Assembly (NCBI GenBank): GCA_040904925.1
Contig: JBBDSP010000006.1
Coordinates: forward strand, 341,500-405,499
Source: Gracilimonas sp040904925
Lineage (GTDB): Bacteria; Bacteroidota; Rhodothermia; Balneolales; Balneolaceae
Direction of reading: 5' to 3'
Length of the DNA: 64,000 nucleotides
Position numbers and translations under genes: made by a program. Below are positions 43,036 to 52,042 of the stretch, in pieces. The notes under the pieces were generated by a model. The model was not told the origin of the DNA. It made no database searches and saw only the letters and a program-made list of their open reading frames with translations. The first letter of the stretch is position 1. Every line of letters starts with the position of its first letter.

Positions 43036-43506
43036 TTAAATTACTGGGATGATTTTGGTTTCAACAATTGCTTCAAAGGGAATTTCAGTCTCTACTTCTT
43101 CTTCATCAGTTATAGCAACCGTATCTTCCATGATACCGGTAATAACGCCTTCGATCTTTTTATACTCACCGGTGTTATTCTTGAATTTGATGGTAGCAAC
43201 ACGTCCTTCATTTTTCTTGTATTGACGCTTATCACTCAAAGGACGACTTAAACCCGGCGAAGAAACATTCAGCCTGTATTTATTATCAAACAGCTCATGT
43301 GCTTCAATCAAAAATCCAAGTTCTTTACTGATTTTAGAACACTGATCAATATTCACACCGCCGGCTTCATTATCCAATAAGAGCCAAACTTCATTCAGGC
43401 CGCCTCCCGTTTTCAGCTCCACATCTACAACAAAGAGATCGTGTTCTGCGGCAAGCGGTTCCGCTAAGTCTTTAATATTTTGTATGATATCTATCTGCAT
43501 TTCCAT
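43036..43506 (-). CDS. rimP: Ribosome maturation factor RimP
   Basis: Assists 30S maturation. About 156 residues; N-terminal alpha/beta domain with LFVVDVELKTGGGLNEVWLL, DQCSKISKELGFLIEAHELF and the canonical KYRLNVSSPGLSRPLSDKRQ motif. I chose the ATG at 43506; ATG at 43500 and TTG at 43521 are alternatives. Fourteen bases upstream is the T-run of a terminator-like hairpin. First gene of the nusA-infB operon. Confidence 0.92.
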   Translation of the reverse strand: MEMQIDIIQNIKDLAEPLAAEHDLFVVDVELKTGGGLNEVWLLLDNEAGGVNIDQCSKISKELGFLIEAHELFDNKYRLNVSSPGLSRPLSDKRQYKKNEGRVATIKFKNNTGEYKKIEGVITGIMEDTVAITDEEEVETEIPFEAIVETKIIPVI

Positions 43507-43519
43507 CAAATTCTGAAAC

Positions 43520-43550
43520 AAAAAAAAGCGAGTGCCTTCCGACGCTCACT
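43520..43550 (-). terminator. Terminator-like hairpin in the rimP-nusA leader
   Basis: Reverse strand: AGTGAGCG pairs with CACTCGCT (one mismatch and one G-U) and is followed at once by TTTTTTTT (43527-43520). No upstream gene on this strand needs it: the neighbour is divergent. It therefore sits in the 5' leader of the rimP operon, 14 bases before the start, where it could attenuate transcription. Confidence 0.6.
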
Positions 43551-43691
43551 GCCCTTCTAAGGTAGCTCTATTTCGTCTAAATTTCAATGAATCAAACAGA
43601 TTGAAAGCAGATTCATTTTTTGGTTATCCAGTTTTGGCTTAATTTGTAATGGTAATCAATTATTATAATCACCAGTACTAACTTTTATCCT

Positions 43692-44177
43692 ATGAAATCT
43701 TCATCCACTGCCCTTCTTTTCAGCCTGTTTTTTTTAGCTTCAATTATATCATGCGCCAACAAGGATTCTAAGGAGGAACAAGCTCCGAAAAAAGGAGCTC
43801 AGCTTGAACTTACAGAAGAGGTGACATTCCTAAATTCGGATGGGGATGTAATTTCAACAATAAGAGCTGCGCTTGCGGATGATCAACAATCCAGAAATCA
43901 AGGGCTCATGGATGTGAATGAATTACCGGAAAATGCTGGAATGCTATTTATTTTTGAAGAAGAGGAAGAACTGAGTTTCTATATGGCAAATACCCCTTTG
44001 CCTCTTGATATCATGTTTGTAAATGCAGATAGTACCATCATTAGAATTCACCATAACACTACTCCCTTTAATAGTAGCCAACTTCCTTCGGAAGGACCTG
44101 CAAAATATGTTGTAGAAACAAATGCAGGATATGCAGTAGCAAATGATATTCAAGAAGGAATGAAAATCAGGTTCTGA
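43692..44177 (+). CDS. DUF192-family lipoprotein
   Basis: 161 residues; signal peptide ends at a lipobox (SIISC, Cys21). The rest is a DUF192 domain: ADDQQSRNQGLMDVNELPEN, AGMLFIFEEEEELSFYMANT and PLPLDIMFVNADSTIIRIHH, then AKYVVETNAGYAVANDIQEG. Function of DUF192 is unclear. It diverges from rimP and converges on fbp. Confidence 0.88.
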   Translation: MKSSSTALLFSLFFLASIISCANKDSKEEQAPKKGAQLELTEEVTFLNSDGDVISTIRAALADDQQSRNQGLMDVNELPENAGMLFIFEEEEELSFYMANTPLPLDIMFVNADSTIIRIHHNTTPFNSSQLPSEGPAKYVVETNAGYAVANDIQEGMKIRF

Positions 44178-44188
44178 TTTGGTTTAGT

Positions 44189-45217
44189 CTAAGCCTGCTC
44201 TACCGTATCATATTTTTTAAGAAATGACATTACATCCTGTACATTTATTTTAGAGCCTACATAGATCGGGGTCTGCTCATGGATGGCAGTAGGTTCTAAT
44301 TCCATAATGCGTTTTTTCCCATCCATTGCCATCCCACCGGCCTGCTCAATAATAAAACTAAGAGGATTGCATTCATACATTAAACGAAGCTTACCGTTTG
44401 GATATTTTTTACTGTGCGGGTAAATAAAGATCCCACCTTTAATTAAAGTACGATGGATATCAGCTACCATAGACCCAATATAACGCGCTGAATATGGCCG
44501 TCCGCTATCAGCATCTTCTTCCTGACAATATTTGATATATTTTTTTAACCCAAGGTCCCATGAGTTATAGCTTCCCTCATTAATACTGTAGATACTTCCA
44601 TGTTCCGGCATCTGGATCCTTCTATCACTTAAAATAAACTCGCCAATACTAGGATCTAGTGTAAATAAAGATACTCCTAATCCTGTTGTATACGCCATAA
44701 TGGTACTTGATCCGTATAGCACGTACCCTGCCGCAACTTGTCGAACACCTGCTTGTAGCGCATCTGATTCCCTGAGTTTGGAATCGTAACGGGCTTCTCT
44801 CATATAAACAGAGAAAATGCTACCAATAGATACGTTAACATCAATATTAGAGGAGCCATCCAGCGGATCTAAATACACAATATATTTTCCGCCTTCACTG
44901 CTCAATTTTACAATGCCGTCATTTTCCTCTGATATTACCATGCAGGTTATCAGAGAACGATCAAGTGCAGAGATCAGCTGCTGGTCTGCAAAAAGATCCA
45001 GCTTTTTCACAGCTTCACCGTGTACGTTTGTAGAACCATCAACGCCAAGAATATTGGTGATACCGGCTTTATTCACTTCCCGTGAAATGATCTTAGCCGC
45101 CAATCCTATATCTCTAAGCAATTGTGAAAGCTCTCCTGTTGCCCCGGGAAACCTATTCTGGTTTTGAATAATGTATTCTTCTAAAGTTTCCAATCGCTGA
45201 TTATTTTTACTCACCAT
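44189..45217 (-). CDS. fbp: Fructose-1,6-bisphosphatase class I
   Basis: 342 residues. The metal-binding signature is YIVYLDPLDGSSNIDVNVSI, with CMVISEENDGIV before it and HSKKYPNGKLRLMYECNPLS later, and substrate-binding YIGSMVADIHRTLIKGGIFI. It is the gluconeogenic enzyme converting fructose-1,6-bisphosphate to fructose-6-phosphate. It stands alone, 12 bases from the converging DUF192 gene. Confidence 0.96.
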   Translation of the reverse strand: MVSKNNQRLETLEEYIIQNQNRFPGATGELSQLLRDIGLAAKIISREVNKAGITNILGVDGSTNVHGEAVKKLDLFADQQLISALDRSLITCMVISEENDGIVKLSSEGGKYIVYLDPLDGSSNIDVNVSIGSIFSVYMREARYDSKLRESDALQAGVRQVAAGYVLYGSSTIMAYTTGLGVSLFTLDPSIGEFILSDRRIQMPEHGSIYSINEGSYNSWDLGLKKYIKYCQEEDADSGRPYSARYIGSMVADIHRTLIKGGIFIYPHSKKYPNGKLRLMYECNPLSFIIEQAGGMAMDGKKRIMELEPTAIHEQTPIYVGSKINVQDVMSFLKKYDTVEQA

Positions 45218-45295
45218 AAATATTTTGTTCTGTTTGGAAGCGCTTTTCTGCTAATATAAAAATGTTTTAGTGACAAAGTCTTCAACAAATCCATA

Positions 45296-45895
45296 TTAAA
45301 TGAGTTGCTCAGAAATTTCCGAGTAGATGATCCTTGCTTTATCTTTCAATTCCTTAATTGTATCATCATTGGTAACTACGAAATCTGCTAAGTGAACCAG
45401 CTTATCAAAGTCGGGTTGTTTTGTGATGCGGTCTTTGACCAATTTTTCTGTGGATTCATCTCTCTCTTTAGTCCTTTTGACCCGAGCAGTTTCATCAGCA
45501 AGAATTATGATAACATGATCAAATCCTTCTGGTCTTCCTTTGTTAAGTAATACAGCTGCTTCTTTAGCAAAAACCTTATACCCCTCGCGTTTCTTTTCTT
45601 CTGCAAGCGACTCTGTTCTTTCCCACAAAACCGGGTGCACCAATTCATTCAATTCCTCCACCCTGTCCTTCTCAAATGCTTCATGTGCAAGATATTTTCG
45701 GTCTAAGTTTCCGGACTCGTCATAAGCATGCTTCCCAAAAACAGTAATGATCTTTTTCTTCAGCTCTTCATCATCATTCATTAATTGCTTAGCAAAGTCA
45801 TCGGCATATAATACAAACGCTCCAAGTTTTTCCCACTCTTTGCAAAAAGTGGTTTTACCGGAACCTATTCCTCCTGTAATGCCTACTTTTATCAT
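45296..45895 (-). CDS. coaE: Dephospho-CoA kinase
   Basis: 199 residues. P-loop KVGITGGIGSGKTTFCKEWE, then the FVLYADDFAKQL substrate segment, and the VHPVLWERTESLAEEKK and FDHVIIILADETARVKRTKE regions. Last step of CoA synthesis. It stands between fbp and prfB on the same strand but with clear gaps. Confidence 0.95.
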   Translation of the reverse strand: MIKVGITGGIGSGKTTFCKEWEKLGAFVLYADDFAKQLMNDDEELKKKIITVFGKHAYDESGNLDRKYLAHEAFEKDRVEELNELVHPVLWERTESLAEEKKREGYKVFAKEAAVLLNKGRPEGFDHVIIILADETARVKRTKERDESTEKLVKDRITKQPDFDKLVHLADFVVTNDDTIKELKDKARIIYSEISEQLI

Positions 45896-45983
45896 AATCA
45901 GTCCGCTGTAATAATTGTATCAGTTAGAAGTTATGTTTACTCATATATCCTATGATTCTACTGCTGATCCTCAAAAAATTTAT

Positions 45984-47094
45984 CTAAACTTCGGCATCCT
46001 GAAGAAGGTAGGCCTTTATAAATTCATCGAGATCACCATCCATTACTCCATTTACATCACTGGTTTCGTAGTTTGTACGGTGATCTTTAACCCGTTGGTC
46101 ATCAAATACATAGCTTCTGATCTGTGATCCCCACTCATTTTTGCTTTTTGACCCTTCCAGTTTTGCTTTCTCAGCTTCCTGAATTTCTTTTTCCAGCTCG
46201 TAGATACGGGACTTAAGCAATATCATCGCTTTCTCGCGATTCTGAAGCTGAGAGCGTTCCTGCTGGCATTCGGCTACTACTCTTTCTTTACTTCCGTCCG
46301 AAAGTTCCCCTTCCCAGATTAGACGTACACCGGTTTCAACCTTGTTTACATTCTGGCCACCTGCGCCACTGGAGTGAAAACGCTGCAGCTCAACTTCACT
46401 TTCATTTATGTTCACCTCAATGGTATCGTCAATGAGTGGAGCCACAAAAACGGAGCAAAACGAAGTATGGCGGCGTGCATTACTATCAAAAGGTGAAACA
46501 CGTACAAGTCGGTGAACACCACTTTCAGCTTTCAGAAAACCATAGGCATTATCTCCCTGAACTTCTATGGTAGCACTTTTCAAGCCGGCTACTTCACCAC
46601 TTTGATAATCAACTACTGAAATTTTAAAACCGGCTTTTTCAGCCCATCGCGTATACATGCGATAGAGCATTTGTGCCCAATCCTGACTTTCAGTTCCCCC
46701 TGCTCCCGGGTTGAAGTTGATAATAGCATCACGGTGATCGTCAGGTCCGCTGAGCATATTGCGGAGTTCCATTTCTTCCACAGATTTCTCAAGCTTTTTG
46801 TATTCGGCTTCAAGATCGCCTTCTACATCCTCTCCCATTTCCTGAAATTCCAGAAAAACATTAATGCTTTCCCTTAGGTCATTGAGATTATCCCAGCCTT
46901 CAACCAGGCTTTTCTCATGATCAAGCTCTTTCATTATAGCCTGAGCTTTGGCAGGATCATTCCAAAAATTCGGATCTTGGGTTTGTTCGGTGAGTTCTAT
47001 TATTCGAACTTTGCGTTTGTCGTAGTCAAAGGTACCTCCTGAGCGCGTCAATTCGCTCATAGAGTTCATTCAAGTGATCTGTATTTATTGCCAT
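45984..47094 (-). CDS. prfB: Peptide chain release factor 2 (programmed +1 frameshift)
   Basis: RF2 recognises UGA and UAA stops. The full product is 369 residues: 22 codons from the ATG at 47092-47094 (MAINTDHLNELYERIDALRRYL), then a +1 shift at CTT TGA C, and 347 residues beginning DYDKRKVRIIELTEQTQDPN. The catalytic SSGAGGQNVNKVETGVRLIW motif is intact. The SPF stop-recognition region is visible as VSPFDSNARRHTSFCSVFV. Without the shift only a short peptide is made. The alternative start at 47069 is spurious. Confidence 0.96.
47025..47040 (-). other. RF2 programmed frameshift site
   Basis: Reverse strand AGGAGG-TAC-CTT-TGA-C: an internal Shine-Dalgarno, a three-base spacer, the slippery CTT, the in-frame UGA and the following C, the canonical autoregulatory arrangement in which scarce RF2 lets the ribosome slip into the +1 frame. 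Confidence 0.95.
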
Positions 47095-47112
47095 CTGTAG
47101 TTTTTAAATCTG

Positions 47113-47382
47113 TTATTTTCCACCGCGGGTAAGTAATGCACCTAATACCAAACCTGCTGCAAATGCTATTGCAAGCCCTTGTTCGGGATGTGCTCTTACA
47201 TATCTCCGGGCATTACGATACTCATGCTTAAGCTCCCGCTCTAAACCATCTCTTTCATATTTGAGGCGATCAAGCAGAACATCATATGTCTCTTCAGCTT
47301 TATTCTGTAAAGCTTCAGTGGTATCGTAAATGGTTTCTTCGATATCTTGTTTAACGTTCGACTTTTTCTTTGAAACAGCCAT
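47113..47382 (-). CDS. DUF883/YqjD-like small membrane-anchored protein
   Basis: 89 residues. A helical charged region (DIEETIYDTTEALQNKAEET, ..., ELKHEYRNARRYVRAHPEQG) is followed by a glycine-rich hydrophobic tail AFAAGLVLGALLTRGGK, the pattern of ElaB/YqjD proteins that tie ribosomes or nucleoid factors to the membrane. It lies upstream of prfB on the same strand. Confidence 0.78.
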   Translation of the reverse strand: MAVSKKKSNVKQDIEETIYDTTEALQNKAEETYDVLLDRLKYERDGLERELKHEYRNARRYVRAHPEQGLAIAFAAGLVLGALLTRGGK

Positions 47383-47523
47383 ATGTTCTCCTTTATTTGT
47401 TCTGAAAATACGAATTCAATTGTAAACAATTAGATTCTTTACTAACTATTTATAGCTTAATATCTCAACCAATTCTAACGTACTAAAATTTAAATTTTCT
47501 ACACCCCATTTATAAAAAAGTTC

Positions 47524-47550
47524 AGTAACCAACTACAAGGTTAGTCGTCA
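47524..47550 (+). promoter_or_regulatory. ECF-type promoter before the sigma factor gene
   Basis: AGTAACC (47524-47530) and GTCGTCA (47544-47550), with 15 bases between AACC and CGTC, match the AAC/CGT pattern of ECF sigma promoters. A near copy (same 15-base spacing) precedes the DUF4382 gene at 51161. The sigma start is 66 bases downstream. Autoregulation is inferred. Confidence 0.65.
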
Positions 47551-47616
47551 TAATTAAAACAGAGGTGAGATATTGGTGTACTTTAAATTTATAAACCTCT
47601 TTATTTATTGCAATTA

Positions 47617-48180
47617 ATGGATTATACCGGGCAGACAAATAAAGATCTTGTTAAAGAAATTTTAGCCGGTAACAGGCAGAGATATTCTGAGCTCATTCAA
47701 AACCATGCTCCCATGGTATTTCATGTGGTGCGTAAGTTTATTAAAGATGAATCAGAAATTGAAGAACTTGCTCAACAAATATTTGTAAAAGCTTACGAGA
47801 AGCTTGATAAATTTGATGGCAGGTCAAAATTTTCTTCCTGGTTGTATGTGATCAGTATGAACCACTGCCGTGATTATGTGAAGAATATCCGGCGACAGAA
47901 CAAAAATTTCAGCCAAATGGAAAATTACGAGCTTGAACATACCTTATCTCATAATGATACTCCGGATGAACAAGCTGAGGAAAATGAAATGAATGCTATT
48001 TTAAGTGAAGCCTTAGCTACAGTTACTCCCGATTATGCTGAAGCCTTTTTATTGAAATATCGAGATGGTTTGTCTTATAAAGAGATGGAAGACATGCTTG
48101 ATGCATCCGTAAATGCATTAAAACAAAGAGTTCACCGGGCAAGGTTAGAACTCAAAGAGTTTATTAATTCTAAAATATAA
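47617..48180 (+). CDS. ECF-family sigma factor
   Basis: 187 residues with region 2 (YSELIQNHAPMVFHVVRKFI, EELAQQIFVKAYEKLDKFD, KFSSWLYVISMNHCRDYVKN) and region 4 (YAEAFLLKYRDGLSYKEMED, ASVNALKQRVHRARLELKE). The ATG at 47617 is taken; TTG at 47608 is in frame. First gene of an operon with a putative anti-sigma and an outer-membrane protein; likely autoregulated from the promoter above. Confidence 0.92.
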   Translation: MDYTGQTNKDLVKEILAGNRQRYSELIQNHAPMVFHVVRKFIKDESEIEELAQQIFVKAYEKLDKFDGRSKFSSWLYVISMNHCRDYVKNIRRQNKNFSQMENYELEHTLSHNDTPDEQAEENEMNAILSEALATVTPDYAEAFLLKYRDGLSYKEMEDMLDASVNALKQRVHRARLELKEFINSKI

Positions 48181-48187
48181 CTGAACA

Positions 48188-48907
48188 ATGGATAAGCAAG
48201 AACTACTTCGAAAATATCTTGATGAGGAGTTATCACCTTCAGAAGAACGTGAAGCGCTTCATATAATCGCCGATGACGAAGAGCTTCGTAAAGCCCTGAA
48301 GTTAGATATATTCCTTTATCAGTCTTTAAGAAAAGAAGAGTTTTCAAAAAAATCATTCCATGTACCTGATGGGTTCTCAGAGCGAGTAATGATGAAGTTA
48401 GAGCAGAATGAAGGTGAAGCCTATGCTAAAGCCACTTGGAATTCATTTCACGAACAACTTTCTCATTGGTGGCAGGTCGCTTTTAGTCCTAAAAGCTTTC
48501 AGCTCCGCCCCGCACTTGCAGTACTCATTTTGTTAATATTGCTGATGTATCCCGTTTTACCCACTTATTTCTCAGAAATCCCGGAGATTACTCAATCAGC
48601 TGAAAGCTCCAATGCTCCCATACAAACTGTAGATGACACCCAAGAAATGGCCTGGGTTCGTTTTGTTTATGTAAATGATAATGCCGATGAAATTGCCATT
48701 GCAGGTGACTTTAATGATTGGGAGCCTAAAGCACTAACTGAGCAACAGATTAATGGTGAGAAAGTATGGACCGGTTTCTTTTCTATACCCAGAGGTGAAC
48801 ATAAGTATATGTTTGTTGTGGATGGCGAGGAATGGGTAACTGATCCGCTCGCAAATATGTATAAAGATGATGGCTTCGGTAACCAAAATGCAATTATATA
48901 CCTGTAA
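48188..48907 (+). CDS. Anti-sigma-like membrane protein with C-terminal glycogen-binding-like domain
   Basis: 239 residues. N-terminal 100 are a short anti-sigma-like domain (LLRKYLDEELSPSEEREALH). One membrane helix spans about 113-132 (ALAVLILLILLMYPVLPTYF). The rest, predicted periplasmic, is an E-set/CBM48 (AMPK glycogen-binding) domain: IAIAGDFNDWEPKALTEQQI, ..., GEHKYMFVVDGEEWVTDPLA, KDDGFGNQNAII. It starts eight bases after the sigma stop and overlaps the next gene by one base. Function as a carbohydrate-sensing anti-sigma is inferred. Confidence 0.8.
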   Translation: MDKQELLRKYLDEELSPSEEREALHIIADDEELRKALKLDIFLYQSLRKEEFSKKSFHVPDGFSERVMMKLEQNEGEAYAKATWNSFHEQLSHWWQVAFSPKSFQLRPALAVLILLILLMYPVLPTYFSEIPEITQSAESSNAPIQTVDDTQEMAWVRFVYVNDNADEIAIAGDFNDWEPKALTEQQINGEKVWTGFFSIPRGEHKYMFVVDGEEWVTDPLANMYKDDGFGNQNAIIYL

Positions 48908-50163
48908 TGAAGAAAACCCTATTTATGCTCACTACATGTATTCTTATTCCAATTTCTACCTTTTCTCAAGGTATTAAAACCACTTTTATGTCTGAGACTC
49001 GTGCCGGGTATTCAACCAATACATATCTCAATCCATTCTATTCAGAGTGGAACCGAACGTTTGATACAGCATATGGTTTTACTTCGGCTTTTGGTCAGTT
49101 GTTTTGGGATAAGAGTCGTCATTCTGTAGAAGCAAATGCGGGGTATGTCTTCGAGCCTTTTTTAAATGAACAAACCACATGGCATGGCTACCTGACTTAT
49201 GGAAAATATACTGCTCGTATTAACTCTAAACTTTCAGCCGGTGTCAATGCAGGATCCAGTTCTTTTCAATCAGATTTTAGCAGAAAACTAAGTTGGGTAC
49301 AACCATTTCTTCGTTTTCAGCCAACTACTTTTACTTCTTTAACATTCAGAGCCGGAGCAAATTTCAGAGAATATAGCGGTCTTCAGGATATCCCTGAGAA
49401 TAATAGCCAAATAAGATCTTACGGAATAGATCTAGAATCCTGGCTAGGTTTCAAGTGGAACCTAAAAGCCGGTATAAATGGGAACATTGATAACCTTCCC
49501 TCTTTCACAAATGGCTTGGCAGGAAACCTCTCACTTAGTCGTTCTTTCATTAATGGAAGCAGAATAACTTCAGAAGTTCAGATCATAAATTACAGCTCAG
49601 AAATTACTACAGATGGTCAACAGGGAGGTAATGGTGGGCCTTTTGGACCTCCCGGTGGAGCTAATGAAACCGAGACCATCGATGATCGGATCTGGAAACT
49701 AAAACTTGAAGGCTCATACCCTATTAATAAGAATATATCTGCATTTATAGCGACTGAACATTTGTCGTACCAATCGCCTTTATTGGAAAACTCACTTACC
49801 GATGGTCATTTATCGGGCGGTGTCAGGCTAACATTTTCCCCTGAAGCCGGTTTTTCCAATAATAAAATGGTAAATCCTATATGGAATAGTTCTTCTGATG
49901 GACACAAAATAGAGGTCAAGTATCGCGGGGAAGGAAATTTATATCTCTTGGGAGATTTCAATAATTGGGAGCGTCCCGGGATCCCCCTTCGAAGAGAATC
50001 AAAAAATAGATACTCCGTCGTGTTAGAATTGGAACCGGGATTATATGAGTACAGGATATTACAGAAAAGTGGAAGTGAGGACGGATGGCTTAAATTTTCA
50101 GATGATGTATCAACTGTAGACGATGGATTTGGCGGTAAAAACGCATTAAAGATTGTAGAATAA
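48907..50163 (+). CDS. Outer-membrane beta-barrel protein with C-terminal glycogen-binding-like domain
   Basis: 418 residues with signal peptide (MKKTLFMLTTCILIPISTFS). The body is rich in alternating aromatic-polar strands (a barrel of perhaps 14-16 strands). Residues about 335-418 repeat the E-set/CBM48 fold of the upstream anti-sigma: YLLGDFNNWERPGIPLRRES and the DDGFGGKNALKIVE end. A glycine-rich loop (QQGGNGGPFGPPGGANE) lies near 240. Probably surface carbohydrate contact; function otherwise unknown. Confidence 0.75.
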   Translation: MKKTLFMLTTCILIPISTFSQGIKTTFMSETRAGYSTNTYLNPFYSEWNRTFDTAYGFTSAFGQLFWDKSRHSVEANAGYVFEPFLNEQTTWHGYLTYGKYTARINSKLSAGVNAGSSSFQSDFSRKLSWVQPFLRFQPTTFTSLTFRAGANFREYSGLQDIPENNSQIRSYGIDLESWLGFKWNLKAGINGNIDNLPSFTNGLAGNLSLSRSFINGSRITSEVQIINYSSEITTDGQQGGNGGPFGPPGGANETETIDDRIWKLKLEGSYPINKNISAFIATEHLSYQSPLLENSLTDGHLSGGVRLTFSPEAGFSNNKMVNPIWNSSSDGHKIEVKYRGEGNLYLLGDFNNWERPGIPLRRESKNRYSVVLELEPGLYEYRILQKSGSEDGWLKFSDDVSTVDDGFGGKNALKIVE

Positions 50164-50177
50164 ATAACCCTAGAATT

Positions 50178-51074
50178 ATGAAAACAACAAACAGCATATA
50201 TAAATTGACGATCAAAGGAGTTCTTTTGAGCGTCATGCTATTCGTACCTGCTTTTGCAAGTGCACAACAAAGTGAGCTTTCTATGCTTATGCAGAAAGCG
50301 GACCAGCTCGGGATTGATAAATCATATATAACAAGGCTACAGGAACGTGCACAAGAAAATGGCATTTCAGAACAGCAATTGGCAGATATATTAACACCGG
50401 CAGTTGCTTTAGCTGAAAATGATCTTCCATTTGATATGATACTTGAAAAAACCTCGGAAGGTTTTGCGAAAAGAGTACCGGAACAAGCTCTGATAAATGT
50501 ACTCAGAGGCCTACAGGAGGCTACTCAAAAAGCTGTTCCTCTTATAGATCCATGGATGAAAAGGGCTAGCGTTCAGGAAATGATCTCACGTAATCAAGCT
50601 AGCGATAGCGAGCAAGGTTTTAGAAATGATTTACTCAAAAATACAGGACGAGCTTTAAATCAGGGTGTTTCTGAAGAAAGTGTACTTAGTTTCATCGAAG
50701 AACTTGGTTCCGATGAAATCATGTCAAATATAAACTCGAGAGACATTGTTGCATCTATGCGAATCTATCCCGACCTGCCCACTACAGCTGATAATTCAGC
50801 ACTTTCTCAGCAACTTGTGGTCAGATCATTAAAAGGGGGTTTCAAATCATCAGATCTTGAAAAATTACCGTCAGCAATGAGAATGGCTCAAGCAAGAGGT
50901 CAGCTGCCCGCCGGTAACATTGTCAATGGAATATTAGAACAACTGCAGGTTGGTTCTCCTGCAGGAGACATCTTACAAAATCTTTTTGACGGCAATATTG
51001 GTGGAGGGCCTCCATCAGGCTTACCGGGAAGGCCTGATAATCCTGCAGGAAGAGGCGGTGGAAATAATGGTTAA
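50178..51074 (+). CDS. Exported protein of unknown function
   Basis: 298 residues. Signal peptide cleaves after ...FVPAFASAQQ. The mature part is mainly helical with alternating YITRLQERAQENGISEQQLA-type segments (30-110, 160-260) and a Gly/Pro-rich C-terminus (GGGPPSGLPGRPDNPAGRGG). No family recognised. It starts 14 bases after the barrel gene and is followed by a good terminator, so it ends the ECF sigma operon. Confidence 0.72.
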   Translation: MKTTNSIYKLTIKGVLLSVMLFVPAFASAQQSELSMLMQKADQLGIDKSYITRLQERAQENGISEQQLADILTPAVALAENDLPFDMILEKTSEGFAKRVPEQALINVLRGLQEATQKAVPLIDPWMKRASVQEMISRNQASDSEQGFRNDLLKNTGRALNQGVSEESVLSFIEELGSDEIMSNINSRDIVASMRIYPDLPTTADNSALSQQLVVRSLKGGFKSSDLEKLPSAMRMAQARGQLPAGNIVNGILEQLQVGSPAGDILQNLFDGNIGGGPPSGLPGRPDNPAGRGGGNNG

Positions 51075-51097
51075 ATGGTAGAATTTCCAAAAAACAG

Positions 51098-51133
51098 AAA
51101 GCAGCTTTGGATAATCCTGAAGCTGCTTTTTTT
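51098..51133 (+). terminator. Rho-independent terminator of the sigma operon
   Basis: AAAGCAGCTT pairs with AAGCTGCTTT around a 12-base loop and is followed by TTTTTTT, 24 bases after the previous stop. Confidence 0.88.
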
Positions 51134-51160
51134 ATGATTTTTTGATCTTCAAATTATTAA

Positions 51161-51186
51161 GTAACCAAACTACAAGTTGGTCGTCA
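51161..51186 (+). promoter_or_regulatory. Second ECF-type promoter
   Basis: GTAACC (51161-51166) and GTCGTCA region (51180-51186) with 15 bases between AACC and CGTC; 22 of 26 positions match the promoter at 47524. It lies 36 bases before the DUF4382 start, so that gene is probably in the same sigma regulon. Confidence 0.65.
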
Positions 51187-51221
51187 CATGGACAAAACCA
51201 ATAACTAAATGGATTAAACCC

Positions 51222-52016
51222 ATGTACAACTCTAAGACTACAACATTAATTATTACCGCTATCACTTTAATCTTAACACTTGTGGGATGTGGAACTCAAT
51301 CGGATAGCAGAACCGGGCAATTCAGCGTTCTACTACATGACGCCCCTGCAAATTACGATGAAGTAAATGTATTTATAGAACGCGTTGAAGTGAACAACAG
51401 TGACTCCGAAGAAGGGTGGAAAACTGTTGGAGAGCCTCAACAAGTTTTTGACCTGCTCGAACTCACTAATGGTGTTTTACAACCTTTGGGATCAATTGTA
51501 CTTGAAACAGGGACCTACCAACAAGTTCGTCTAATTTTAAGTGAAGATGGCCACAGCGTAGTCAAAGATGGTGCATCTCATAGCATGTTTATCCCAAGCG
51601 GAAGTCAAACCGGTATCAAACTGAATGTAAATGCTGAAATTCAAGCCGATATCGAATACGTGCTGCTTTTGGATTTTGATGCCAGCCGCTCAGTTGTTGT
51701 TACAGGAAATGAAAATTACCTTCTAAAACCTGTAATCAAAGCCACTAACCAAGCTATTACCGGTAATATCGAAGGAACCTTATCTCCAGTGGAAGCTGAG
51801 CCTGTTGTATACGCCATCGCAAACGGTGATACTCTATCCTCTACCTTTGCTGATGCTGAGAGCGGAGTCTTCAGACTAGTAGGTCTTGAAGAAGGAAGCT
51901 ACACCGTATCTGTTGCTCCTACTAATGAAAATTATGCCTCTAAAGACAACGCCGGAGTAGAAGTAACTGTTGGTGAAACTACTGACCTTGGAAGTATTGA
52001 TTTAGAACAGAATTAA
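51222..52016 (+). CDS. DUF4382 lipoprotein with carboxypeptidase-like domain
   Basis: 264-residue lipoprotein (lipobox TLVGC, Cys23). Residues about 32-170 form a DUF4382 domain (GQFSVLLHDAPANYDEVNVF, VFDLLELTNGVLQPLGSIVL, YQQVRLILSEDGHSVV). The C-terminal 80 residues look like a carboxypeptidase regulatory-like fold (GVFRLVGLEEGSYTVSVAPT). I used ATG 51222; the frame extends upstream to 51177 without adding a plausible signal peptide. An ECF-type promoter precedes it. Confidence 0.85.
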   Translation: MYNSKTTTLIITAITLILTLVGCGTQSDSRTGQFSVLLHDAPANYDEVNVFIERVEVNNSDSEEGWKTVGEPQQVFDLLELTNGVLQPLGSIVLETGTYQQVRLILSEDGHSVVKDGASHSMFIPSGSQTGIKLNVNAEIQADIEYVLLLDFDASRSVVVTGNENYLLKPVIKATNQAITGNIEGTLSPVEAEPVVYAIANGDTLSSTFADAESGVFRLVGLEEGSYTVSVAPTNENYASKDNAGVEVTVGETTDLGSIDLEQN

Positions 52017-52042
52017 TTCCCCCGTTAATAACATACATGTTC

